From NCBI GenBank assembly GCA_021737645.1, contig JAIPDO010000019.1:1-61924 (forward strand): a DNA stretch of 61,924 nucleotides, given 5' to 3'. Below are positions 53,415-61,193 of this stretch, piece after piece. Under the pieces are notes generated by a model. The model saw only the letters and a list, made by a program, of their open reading frames with translations, was not told the origin of the DNA and made no database searches. Source of the stretch: Desulfarculaceae bacterium. GTDB taxonomy: Bacteria; Desulfobacterota; Desulfarculia; Desulfarculales; Desulfarculaceae. The translations under genes were made by a program, and so were the position numbers. Numbering within the stretch: position 1 is the first letter of the stretch; each line of letters opens with the position of its first letter.

Positions 53415-53738
53415 TATTGCGCGGTTCTTTCAGGCGGCAGGGCAGGGGTTCGGTGCGGTTTACTGTTTGGGGGCAACGGGCAGATTCTCCACTGAACAGT
53501 ATTCATTACACCTGGCGTCGCCATGGCAGGCGCCAAGCCTTTACATGACCAACAGGATAGAGGCGCAGGCCGACAATGTCCATAAAACTTGTCCGGGCGG
53601 GGACTTAAACAATGTCACTCCCCACCAGGCTTGCCCCTTTTGATGGGCGCCTGCAAAAAACCCAACGTTGTCAGAGGTCTACCTCCCCACAATATGATGT
53701 AACTTGATTCTGACTACACCACCATATATAGTGCCTGC
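53415..53738. promoter_or_regulatory. Divergent intergenic region between asnB-like and recJ genes
   Basis: 324 bases without a gene. On the plus strand TTGATT (53704-53709) and TATAGT (53727-53732), spaced by 17 bases, form a near-consensus promoter. The start of transcription would be at about 53739, which is the A of the recJ ATG. A promoter for the asnB-like gene must lie in the same region but is not evident. No RNA gene recognised. Confidence 0.55.
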
Positions 53739-55457
53739 ATGGTACCTTCACCTCCACCACTGACTTGGCGGCTCAAAGAACCCACCCCGGAAGCGGCCGC
53801 GACCCTGTCTCGGGCCTTGGGCCTGCCGCCGTTGGCCGCCCAGATTCTGTGCCACCGGGGGCTGCACGACCCGGACCAGGCCCGGCGCTTTCTTTGCCCC
53901 GGCCTGGAGCAACTCCCCGTGCCCGAAGAGATGCTGGGCCTTCCCCAGGCCCTGGAGGTTCTGGTTCCAGCCATACGCTCCGGCGCGACCATAGGGGTGG
54001 CCGGCGACTACGACGCCGACGGGGTGACCGCCACCGCCCTGCTGGTGGAGTTTCTTGAGGCCTGCGGCGCGCCGGTGGTGTGGGATTTGCCCCACAGGGT
54101 CACGGACGGCTACGGTTTCAAGCCCCCCCGGGCCCAGCGCCTGGCCCAGGACGGAGCCCAGGTCATCGTCACCGCCGACTGCGGCATCAGCGACCACGAA
54201 GGGGTGAACGAGGCCACCCGCCTGGGCCTGCCGGTGGTGGTAACCGACCATCACCTGCTGCCTCCCGGCCCCCTGGTGCCCGCCGCGGCGGTGGTCAATC
54301 CCAAACAGGAGGCCTGCGGAATGTCGGCCCATCTGGCCGGGGTTGGGGTGGCCTTTTACCTGGCTGCCGGTCTCAGGGCCGCCCTGCGCGACGTGGGCTG
54401 GTTCCAGGAACGCCCCGAGCCCAACCTGCGCCACAGCCTGGATTTGGTGGCCCTGGGCACCTGCGCCGATGTGGTGCCCCTGGTGGAGGCCAACCGGGTT
54501 CTGGTGGCCGAAGGCCTCAAGGTAATGACCCAGGGCTTGCGACCCGGTCTGGCCGCTTTGGCCAAAGTGGCCGGGCGCAGCGGCGTTTTGGACACCATGG
54601 ACCTGGGGTTCTACCTGGCCCCGCGCATCAATGCGGCCGGGCGCCTGGACCGCCCCGACCCGGCGCTGGAGCTCTTACTTGCGTCCGACGAATCCGAGGC
54701 CATGGGCCGCGCCCAGGATTTGGACCGGCTAAACCGCGACCGCCGCCAGGTGGAAGCAGCCATATTCGAGCAGGTGATGGAGCGCATCGGAGGCGAAGCC
54801 ACCCTGCAAGAAGCGGCCTGCCTGGTCTTGGGCGGCGAGGGTTGGCACCAGGGGGTGCTGGGCATCGTGGCCGGGCGGCTCTTGGAGCGCACCGGGCGGC
54901 CGACCATGCTTTTTGCCGTGCAAAACGGCACGGCGGTGGGTTCGGGCCGCTCCCGGGAGGGCTTCCACTTGCAGCGGGCCCTGGCCGCCCACGCCGAGCT
55001 TCTTACCCATTACGGCGGCCACGCCATGGCTGCCGGGGCCACCATGCCCAGCGGATGCCTGGAGCAGTTGGCCCAGGCCCTGGCCGAGGAAGCGGCGCGC
55101 CAGTTGCCGCCCGATACCGGCCAGGCCCTGGATATCGACGCCCAGGTGAGCCTGAACCAACTTGGCCCCCAGATGATGGAGCACCTCAAGCGCCTGGCTC
55201 CCTTTGGCCAGTCCAACCCCGAGCCCATGCTCTGCGCTCACGGCCTGAAGGTGGCTTCCTGCCGGGTGGTGGGGGAAAACCACCTGAAGATGGAGCTGTC
55301 GCAGGAGGGTTCCCGCTTGCCCGCCATCGCCTTCAACTGCCAGGAGCCCTGGATAGAAAAGGGAACCAGCCTTTCGGCGGCCTTCATTCCCCGCATCTCC
55401 ACCTTCCGGGGAGCACACTTGGAACTGGTGATCAAAGACCTGCGCCCCACCGCCTAA
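53739..55457 (+). CDS. recJ: Single-stranded-DNA-specific exonuclease RecJ
   Basis: 572 residues. DHH-family motifs: GDYDADGVTATALLVEF (motif I, near residue 89), ADCGISDHEGVNEATRLG (III) and VVVTDHHLLPPGP with the DHH triad near 169. The DHHA1 region has GGEGWHQGVLGIVAGRLLER and a C-terminal GGHAMAAGATM, followed by an OB-fold. It degrades single-stranded DNA 5' to 3' with Mn or Mg in recombination and mismatch repair. The ATG is chosen from alignment of the WRLKEP start; no ribosome binding site precedes it, and the promoter puts the transcript start at the ATG. Confidence 0.93.
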   Translation: MVPSPPPLTWRLKEPTPEAAATLSRALGLPPLAAQILCHRGLHDPDQARRFLCPGLEQLPVPEEMLGLPQALEVLVPAIRSGATIGVAGDYDADGVTATALLVEFLEACGAPVVWDLPHRVTDGYGFKPPRAQRLAQDGAQVIVTADCGISDHEGVNEATRLGLPVVVTDHHLLPPGPLVPAAAVVNPKQEACGMSAHLAGVGVAFYLAAGLRAALRDVGWFQERPEPNLRHSLDLVALGTCADVVPLVEANRVLVAEGLKVMTQGLRPGLAALAKVAGRSGVLDTMDLGFYLAPRINAAGRLDRPDPALELLLASDESEAMGRAQDLDRLNRDRRQVEAAIFEQVMERIGGEATLQEAACLVLGGEGWHQGVLGIVAGRLLERTGRPTMLFAVQNGTAVGSGRSREGFHLQRALAAHAELLTHYGGHAMAAGATMPSGCLEQLAQALAEEAARQLPPDTGQALDIDAQVSLNQLGPQMMEHLKRLAPFGQSNPEPMLCAHGLKVASCRVVGENHLKMELSQEGSRLPAIAFNCQEPWIEKGTSLSAAFIPRISTFRGAHLELVIKDLRPTA

Positions 55458-55536
55458 CCCACGCCTGAAGCATTTACTCTGTCCACGGCCTTGGTTCAGC
55501 GAAACGCCTTCCTGGCCGCCCGCCGGGGTGGGGCCT

Positions 55537-56166
55537 ATGCTTGCGGTCATGAACGCTGGCCAAACAGGAGAGCACAAGATTCGTTTAGGCCCGGCCCTAC
55601 TCTGGCTGCGGCCCCTGGAGCCATGGCAATGGGCTCCCCGCCGGGAGGCCTCCCCCGGCCCGGCCTCGCTGTGCCTGGAGCTGCTGGGGATGGCCAAGGT
55701 GCGCTGGCAAGGGGTGGCCACAGCCCAGGGCGAGGCCCTCATCCCCGGCCCGGCCCAGTTGGCCGCCCTGCCGGTGAGCGCCCTGAAGCCCCTGCTCACG
55801 GCCTTGCAGGCCCCTTGGCTAACCCCAGGCGAGGCGGAGGAAATGGAACTCCTATCCCGCCACCTGGAGCACCGGGCCGACTATCCGGGGGTGGACTGCG
55901 CCGCCTGCGCCCAGCAAGAAGAAATCGGCGAGGGCCCGCCCGACTGCGCGGCCTGCCCCCTGCCTCCCCTGCCCGCCGCCGGCCTGGAGGCTTTGCGCCT
56001 GCTGAGCCTGGTGCGCCGGGTCCCGCCAGAGGCGGCATCCTTGTTGCCCGCCCTCACCGCCGGAGCCGGGACGCGGGAGCTGCGCCTGCTGCTCATGCGC
56101 TGGGGGCTCATCGCCTCTCGCCTGGGCCGCCGTTCTGGCCGGGCCGAAGGGCCCATGCTAAAATAG
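55537..56166 (+). CDS. Cysteine-containing protein of unknown function
   Basis: 209 residues from ATG 55537 (GGGGTGGGG upstream); GTG 55528 and ATG 55549 are alternatives. I do not recognise a family. Residues 120-150 hold two CxxC motifs (CAAC and CAAC), a possible metal or disulfide site, within an acidic patch (QQEEIGEGPPD). The remainder is leucine- and proline-rich with no clear membrane segment. It lies 79 bases after recJ and 20 before the CoA-binding gene. Confidence 0.55.
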   Translation: MLAVMNAGQTGEHKIRLGPALLWLRPLEPWQWAPRREASPGPASLCLELLGMAKVRWQGVATAQGEALIPGPAQLAALPVSALKPLLTALQAPWLTPGEAEEMELLSRHLEHRADYPGVDCAACAQQEEIGEGPPDCAACPLPPLPAAGLEALRLLSLVRRVPPEAASLLPALTAGAGTRELRLLLMRWGLIASRLGRRSGRAEGPMLK

Positions 56167-56186
56167 CCGGACATATGGAGGTGCAC

Positions 56187-56615
56187 ATGTCCCTTAGAGC
56201 CATGCTCGACAACCCCAGCGACCAAGAGGTCAAACAGCTGCTGGGCCAAGCCAAGCGCATCGCCGTGGTGGGCCTTTCCGACAAGCCGGAGCGCGACAGC
56301 TTTCGGGTGGCCAGATACCTTCAGGACCACGGCTACGAGATAATCCCCGTAAACCCCAGGGCTGACGAAATTCTGGGGCAAAAGGCCTATCCCGACCTGG
56401 CCTCGGTGCCCGTCCCGGTGGATGTGGTCAATGTCTTTCGCCGCAGCGACGCGGTGCCCGAGATAGCCGAGGCGGCGGTGAAAATAAAGCCCAAGGCCCT
56501 GTGGATGCAGCTGGACGTGCAGAGCCAAAAAGCGGCCGAACTGGCGCGCGGCAACGGCATTATGGTGGTGCAAAACGCCTGTCTCAAAATTGAGCACCAC
56601 CGGTTGATGTTTTGA
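56187..56615 (+). CDS. CoA-binding-domain protein (YccU-like)
   Basis: 142 residues from ATG 56187 with GGAGGTG four bases upstream; the open frame extending to 55491 overlaps the preceding gene. IAVVGLSDKPERDSFRVARY is the nucleotide-binding Rossmann start, then GYEIIPVNPRADEILGQ and KALWMQLDVQS. It belongs to the CoA-binding domain group also found in succinyl-CoA synthetase alpha. Function of stand-alone members is not established. Overlaps the next gene by four bases (TTGA). Confidence 0.88.
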   Translation: MSLRAMLDNPSDQEVKQLLGQAKRIAVVGLSDKPERDSFRVARYLQDHGYEIIPVNPRADEILGQKAYPDLASVPVPVDVVNVFRRSDAVPEIAEAAVKIKPKALWMQLDVQSQKAAELARGNGIMVVQNACLKIEHHRLMF

Positions 56616-57136
56616 GCGCCAAACCTGACACGAGCCTAGCCGAGATCCAGTCGGCCCTGGCCGAGTTCCACGCCGGTCTGGATGAGCCTTACAAGATGAC
56701 CCCGGCGGGCATGTGGGCCTGTTCCAAGAGCGAGGAGATCTACGATCTGTTGGGCCAGTTGGATATGGAAGCCTACGGCCACTTTGTTGATTTGGGCAGC
56801 GGCGATGGCCGGGCGGTGCTCATCGCCTCGCTTTTGTTACCGGCCACGGGCATCGAGGCAGACCCCGGTTTGGTGGAGGCCAGCCAAGCCATGGCCGGGC
56901 GGCTGGGCCTGAGCCGAGCCCGCTTTGTGTGCGCCGACTGCCGCCAGGTGGACCTCACCCCCTTTGACCTGCTGTTCGTCTACCCCGACAAACCCCTGGG
57001 CTGGCTGATCAAAATGTTGCCGGAGAACTGGCGGGGACATCTCCTGGTCTATGGCCCTTACTTCCAACCCACTGAACTTACGAACCTTAAGACGATTTAT
57101 GCCGGCAAGACCATGTGCACCCTGTGGAAGCGATGA
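56612..57136 (+). CDS. Small SAM-dependent methyltransferase-like protein
   Basis: 174 residues from TTG 56612, sharing its bases with the preceding stop. FVDLGSGDGRAVLIASLL is motif I; GIEADPGLVEASQAMAGRL motif II; CADCRQVDLTPFDLLFVYP covers motifs III-IV. After that the protein is short, without an additional substrate domain. Similar to small class I methyltransferases of the DOT1-like/UbiE type. The gene may be translated only when the CoA-binding gene is. Substrate unknown. Confidence 0.75.
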   Translation: MSAKPDTSLAEIQSALAEFHAGLDEPYKMTPAGMWACSKSEEIYDLLGQLDMEAYGHFVDLGSGDGRAVLIASLLLPATGIEADPGLVEASQAMAGRLGLSRARFVCADCRQVDLTPFDLLFVYPDKPLGWLIKMLPENWRGHLLVYGPYFQPTELTNLKTIYAGKTMCTLWKR

Positions 57137-57174
57137 ATCCAAGCCGGTTATTTTATGATATTTGACGCAAACTG

Positions 57175-57203
57175 TTGTACCCAGGATGGTAGTGGGTTAT
57201 ACT
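57175..57203 (+). promoter_or_regulatory. Possible promoter before the small membrane-protein gene
   Basis: TATACT at 57198-57203 is a good -10; TTGTAC at 57175-57180, 17 bases before it, is a poor -35. The site falls in the 128-base gap after the small methyltransferase. A predicted start at about 57210 leaves a 55-base leader. Confidence 0.35.
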
Positions 57204-57264
57204 CGCAGGCTAGAAGTCTTATAAGATTTTCACAACACCAGCCCTGTGAGGCATTCAAAGCCCC

Positions 57265-57519
57265 ATGCGTTATTACGGCAAAGAAGGCCCCCAATGTAAA
57301 CTTCCCATTGAGGAAGATTGTCACGGGGTGGAACACTGCCGCAACGCCGCCCGCGCCCTGCTCTTCGGGCGGGTGCCTCGGGGTGTGGTTCTGTGGCTGG
57401 GAGTGGGGCTTATGGTCACTGCTCTAACCATGGGATTTTGGGGCCTCTCGGCTCTGAGCGACGGCAGCCGGCCCTTGATGGTGCGCGACATGGGCAGCGC
57501 CATCCGCATTCACCGCTAG
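57265..57519 (+). CDS. Small single-pass membrane protein of unknown function
   Basis: 84 residues. The N-terminal 35 are polar with C11, C19 and C25, which could bind a metal; one hydrophobic segment (about 41-63, VVLWLGVGLMVTALTMGFWG) follows; a short basic tail remains. No family recognised. The ribosome binding site is weak (GAGG 13 bases upstream). A strong terminator follows 21 bases after the stop, which supports a real transcribed gene. Confidence 0.5.
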   Translation: MRYYGKEGPQCKLPIEEDCHGVEHCRNAARALLFGRVPRGVVLWLGVGLMVTALTMGFWGLSALSDGSRPLMVRDMGSAIRIHR

Positions 57520-57540
57520 ACCGACCATAATAAAATGCAA

Positions 57541-57571
57541 AACCGGAGGCTCTAGCCTCCGGTTCTTTTTT
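57541..57571. terminator. Bidirectional Rho-independent terminator
   Basis: Ten-base perfect stem AACCGGAGGC / GCCTCCGGTT (57541-57550 and 57555-57564) with the loop TCTA, followed by CTTTTTTT on the plus strand. On the minus strand the stem is followed by TTGCATTTTATT. It lies between the small membrane-protein gene (plus) and thyX (minus) and can end both. Confidence 0.92.
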
Positions 57572-57588
57572 TGGGGAGCGCTTTGCGG

Positions 57589-58278
57589 CTAGCTGGCCTC
57601 CGGCCCTCCCAACGCCGCCGGGCCCTGGGCAAAGGCGGCGATGTCCTCGGCGTACTTTTCGGCCAAGTCGGCGAAAAACTCGGGCAGCCGCTCGCCCAGC
57701 TCGCCCATGAGGGGCAGCATGATCTGGCGGATCTGGGGATGGGCCGCCTTGGAACTGCGCAGGCCCATAACGTGGCGCCACTCGCGCAGGTTGGCGGTCA
57801 TCACGATCTCGGTCTTGAGGCTGTTGGGCAGCACCGCCCTGGCCTCCTGGGGTTTGGCTCCCCCGGCCAACAGCTCCAGATAGGCCTCCTCGGCCTGGGC
57901 CATGGCCGCCTCCCAGCGGCGATAGGCCTCGCTGCCTTCCGGCCAGAACATGGGCTTTATCACCGTGATCTGGCTGCCGAAACGGTCCTGGGCGTAGTTG
58001 GCGTAGCGGGTGGACTCCTGGCTGTAGGCGGCTAGGCGGTGGCGCACCAACTCGTGGGTCACCCCCCGATCGCACACAAAACGCACCGAAAGGTTGGCGT
58101 GCTCGATTACGCTGTGGTGGCCCGAGGCCACGATGCGACGCACGAACTCCGGGGCCGAGTCGCTGCTGATGAGGTGCTCGGACTTGTAGCAGGTGCGCCC
58201 GGCCGCTTCCACCAGAGCAAGCACCTGCTCCCGCTCGGGCATGAACAGGATCTCATAATAAGGGGCGATGACTTTCAC
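57589..58278 (-). CDS. thyX: FAD-dependent thymidylate synthase
   Basis: 229 residues from GTG 58278 with GGAAG seven bases upstream. The ThyX motif R79-H-R81 with S86 and E88-S89, then R91-Y92 (RHRLAAYSQESTRY), is complete. ThyX forms dTMP from dUMP with methylene-tetrahydrofolate as carbon donor and FAD as hydride carrier. It replaces ThyA in many anaerobes. The gene is 25 bases downstream of the lipoprotein gene and ends before the terminator. Confidence 0.96.
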   Translation of the reverse strand: MKVIAPYYEILFMPEREQVLALVEAAGRTCYKSEHLISSDSAPEFVRRIVASGHHSVIEHANLSVRFVCDRGVTHELVRHRLAAYSQESTRYANYAQDRFGSQITVIKPMFWPEGSEAYRRWEAAMAQAEEAYLELLAGGAKPQEARAVLPNSLKTEIVMTANLREWRHVMGLRSSKAAHPQIRQIMLPLMGELGERLPEFFADLAEKYAEDIAAFAQGPAALGGPEAS

Positions 58279-58303
58279 GAATGCGCTTCCCTGATGTCCC
58301 CCG

Positions 58304-59764
58304 CTAAGAGGCCTCCCGCTTGGCCAGGTAGTTTTTGGCCTGGGGCGAACCCAGCCTGATGAGCACCTTCTTGGCCACCGGCCACAGAGGGCCCACCGCG
58401 CTGTCGGCCTGCTGCACGAACACCCCTTGCAAACGTGGCTGGCCCTTGAGGGCGTCGGCCAGTTGGCCGATCAGCTGGTCCTGCATGGCCTGGGCCCGAG
58501 GCGTAAGGGGCAGAGGCTTGGGCGCTTCCTTGGGCTTGGCGGCCGCCGGGGCCGGCTTGGACGCCTTTTTCTGTCCGGGGAAGTCCTGCACCGGGTCGGG
58601 CATGGTGGGCCGGGCCAGGGTGGGAATCTGCACCATGGTCTTGGGCGGAGCCGCCTCGGCCTGGGCCTTTACCTTGGGGGTAATCGGAGCCATGGCGCTC
58701 AAGATCAAGCCCATGGTTTGATTAATAACCTCGCCCTGGGCCAGGGCCCGTTCCACGGCGGGGTCGTTGAATAGCTTTTCGGCCTGGGCCTCGCCCAGCT
58801 TCTGCCCGGCGGGCAACTCCTTGACCTCGGTCACGCCCAGGTAATTGGCCCTAAGCTCGTTGACCTGCTCGGCCCTGAGGTCCGCGCTCACCATGCCGTC
58901 GCGCAAAATCTTGGCCTCGGCCGGAGTGTAGGGCAAGGGGCTTAGAAGGCCAAGGAGGCTCTGAGCCGCCTGCATGCGGGCCACGGGGTCGACGGAGTTT
59001 TCGATGACTTTGCGGGCCCGGGCCAGGCGCACGTAGGAATTCAGGTATAGCCAGTTGGGGTCCCGGCTGATGGCCGCGGTCAGCTCTTGCAGCGCCTTCA
59101 TGCCCTGCACCTTGCCGATCTTGACCCCATCCTCGGAGCTGGTGCCTCCCATATAGGCCATGATCTCGCGCTGGCTCACCGCGCCCAGTTCCACGGTAAC
59201 CCGGTAGCCCCGGCTGAGAATGGGCTTCTTGGCGCCCTTTTCCCCCCAGGCCAACTCGGCGCTCAGGGTGGTGCCCACCCTGGTGCCCGGCAACAGGTAG
59301 GCCCCGGTGTCGACCTCGCCCTTGGTGGCCACGGTAACCACGCCGAATACCGGCAGGATCAGGCCGTCCAGGATATAGGAGCCCGCAGACCAGGGGTTGT
59401 TGCCCAAGGTATTGAGGCTGAATTCGCCGATGGTCACGGTAAGTTGGTCGTTGATACCCGCCGCCGCCGGTTGGCCCGGAGCGGGCAGGGCCGCGAAGAG
59501 CCCGCTACCTACCAGCCCCTGGCGAAGCTGGCCGGTTATGCCCGGCGCGAAAATGTGTATGTTGGGGTCGGCGGTGCCGGTGTCCTCGCTGGGCCAGGAG
59601 CGCTTGTCCATCACCGGGGGCATCACTGCCTTGAGACCTGCCTTGATCACCGGGCCCGGAGAGGGGGTGGGTGCGTCAGCGGTGGATATGGTGGAGCAAC
59701 CGGCCCCCAGGGCCAGGCTTGCTGCCAGCATTATGTAAGCGACGAAGGCCGCGATGGATCTCAC
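58304..59764 (-). CDS. Putative lipoprotein with Ala/Pro-rich C-terminal linker
   Basis: 486 residues from GTG 59764 (GGGAGGG six bases upstream). SIAAFVAYIMLAASLALGAG before C26 is a lipoprotein-type leader, although glycine rather than alanine stands at -3 of the lipobox. Residues 70-230 look like a beta-rich periplasmic domain; near 380-430 an Ala/Pro/Lys-rich stretch (KKASKPAPAAAKPKEAPKPL) acts as linker to a short C-terminal domain (to 486). I do not recognise a family. It sits 88 bases downstream of the Omp85-like gene. Confidence 0.65.
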   Translation of the reverse strand: MRSIAAFVAYIMLAASLALGAGCSTISTADAPTPSPGPVIKAGLKAVMPPVMDKRSWPSEDTGTADPNIHIFAPGITGQLRQGLVGSGLFAALPAPGQPAAAGINDQLTVTIGEFSLNTLGNNPWSAGSYILDGLILPVFGVVTVATKGEVDTGAYLLPGTRVGTTLSAELAWGEKGAKKPILSRGYRVTVELGAVSQREIMAYMGGTSSEDGVKIGKVQGMKALQELTAAISRDPNWLYLNSYVRLARARKVIENSVDPVARMQAAQSLLGLLSPLPYTPAEAKILRDGMVSADLRAEQVNELRANYLGVTEVKELPAGQKLGEAQAEKLFNDPAVERALAQGEVINQTMGLILSAMAPITPKVKAQAEAAPPKTMVQIPTLARPTMPDPVQDFPGQKKASKPAPAAAKPKEAPKPLPLTPRAQAMQDQLIGQLADALKGQPRLQGVFVQQADSAVGPLWPVAKKVLIRLGSPQAKNYLAKREAS

Positions 59765-59852
59765 TTGTCCCTCCCGCGCAGGGGGTTTTCTCTGGCCAGA
59801 GGCTATCGTTACCGCTGGTGTTTTGTCAAGCTTTACGGGCCGCTTGCCTCGT

Positions 59853-61193
59853 TTAAAAGGGATGCCCCACCATGGCCCAGGCCGCGAAACCTTCGTCGCA
59901 GGTGGCCACGTCCACGCGCAGCACCGCCTTTTGGGCCATGATCCTGAAACCCACGCCCACATCCCACTTGAGGTCCTGCACGAACTCATCGATCTTGTAG
60001 TCGTCGGCCACCCGGCCCAACTCACCGAAAAACACGAACTGCATCCAGTCGATATCCGCGAATTTCAGCCAACTTATCTCCCCCAGGGGGTTGGCGCGGG
60101 CGGTGAGGCGCAACTCGCCGCCGTAGTAGATGGCCGCCTTGTCGGCGAAGCGGTTGTAGGGATAGCCGCGCATCCGGTAAAAGCCGCCCAGGGTGGGCCC
60201 GAAATACGGCGGAGTGCGGTCGTTGATCACCACCTCGCCGCCGACCCGGTCCACATTCCAGGATTCGCTGTAGGCGGTCCACAGGTCAAAGGCCAACACC
60301 CGCTGCTTGAACCAGCCGTCCTGGCCCAGGGAGAAATACTTGCGCAGGTCCAACTCCAGGTTGTTCCAAGAGCCGGAGCTGTCGAACCAGCCGAAATCGT
60401 GGCTGATGGTGAAGCTTTGATAGCTGCCCCCGCTGGGGTTGCCGGGGTAATCCCGGTTGTCGTAGATCAGGCCCAGTTCCAGGCCGTTGGTGCGAAAGGA
60501 GTAATCGCCCGAGTCGCCGTCTATGGACTGGGCACGCTGGAAAAAGCGCAAACGAAGCTGAGACACGCCAGTGTCCAGGGGGTTGTACACCTGGCCGCCG
60601 CTGGCCTCGCTGACCAACAGGCCCCCTTTCAGGGTGTAGCGCTGTATGGGCTTGGTGCGCCCCGCCCCGATGGGCAGCACGTACTTGCCCAGCAGGTCCA
60701 CCCAGGTCTGCCAACCCTTGCCCTGCAAGTAGTCGTCCTTGCTGGAGTTGTTGGACCCGGCCTGCTCGCCCTGATAGGCCGGATTGCCCTGGGCGTAGGC
60801 CCGCTGCTTGGTGTAGTAGCCCGCGGAAAAGTCCACGGTGAAAAACAGCCGGGGCACCCAGGGCGCCTGCACGTCGACCAGATAGAAATAGCCCGCACCG
60901 GTGCCGTTGCTGCTGCCCAGGCCCGCGGCAAAAAATATCATCTGTTCCTGGTAGTAGCCCTGCCCGCCTCCGGCCACGCCCCCGGCGAAGTCATAAGTGT
61001 CGCTGTAAAAAGCGTAAGGCAAGGCCAGCCAGCGGGGCTTGGGCTTTTCCTGGCCTTGGTCGTAGATCACCCAGGGAGGGGTGGGGTTTATAGCCCAGGC
61101 AGGGGCGGCCAGCGCCAGGCACAGCGCCGCTGCGAGGGCACCCAGCCAGAGGGCAGGCTTAATTTTCCTAAACAAGGCGGCCTCTTTTGTCAA
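59853..61193 (-). CDS. Omp85/surface-antigen-type outer membrane beta-barrel without visible POTRA domains
   Basis: 446 residues from TTG 61193, which overlaps the stop of the PaaK-like gene (TTGA); TTG 61175, with GAGG upstream, is an alternative that keeps the signal peptide. The signal peptide ends at AAPAWA (about residue 34). The C-terminal barrel holds GGFYRMRGYPYNRFADKAAI, the conserved R-G-Y of the Omp85 lid loop, and closes with a terminal phenylalanine typical of outer-membrane barrels. The segment between signal and barrel is only about 60-100 residues, too short for POTRA repeats. Role unknown. Confidence 0.78.
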   Translation of the reverse strand: MTKEAALFRKIKPALWLGALAAALCLALAAPAWAINPTPPWVIYDQGQEKPKPRWLALPYAFYSDTYDFAGGVAGGGQGYYQEQMIFFAAGLGSSNGTGAGYFYLVDVQAPWVPRLFFTVDFSAGYYTKQRAYAQGNPAYQGEQAGSNNSSKDDYLQGKGWQTWVDLLGKYVLPIGAGRTKPIQRYTLKGGLLVSEASGGQVYNPLDTGVSQLRLRFFQRAQSIDGDSGDYSFRTNGLELGLIYDNRDYPGNPSGGSYQSFTISHDFGWFDSSGSWNNLELDLRKYFSLGQDGWFKQRVLAFDLWTAYSESWNVDRVGGEVVINDRTPPYFGPTLGGFYRMRGYPYNRFADKAAIYYGGELRLTARANPLGEISWLKFADIDWMQFVFFGELGRVADDYKIDEFVQDLKWDVGVGFRIMAQKAVLRVDVATCDEGFAAWAMVGHPF

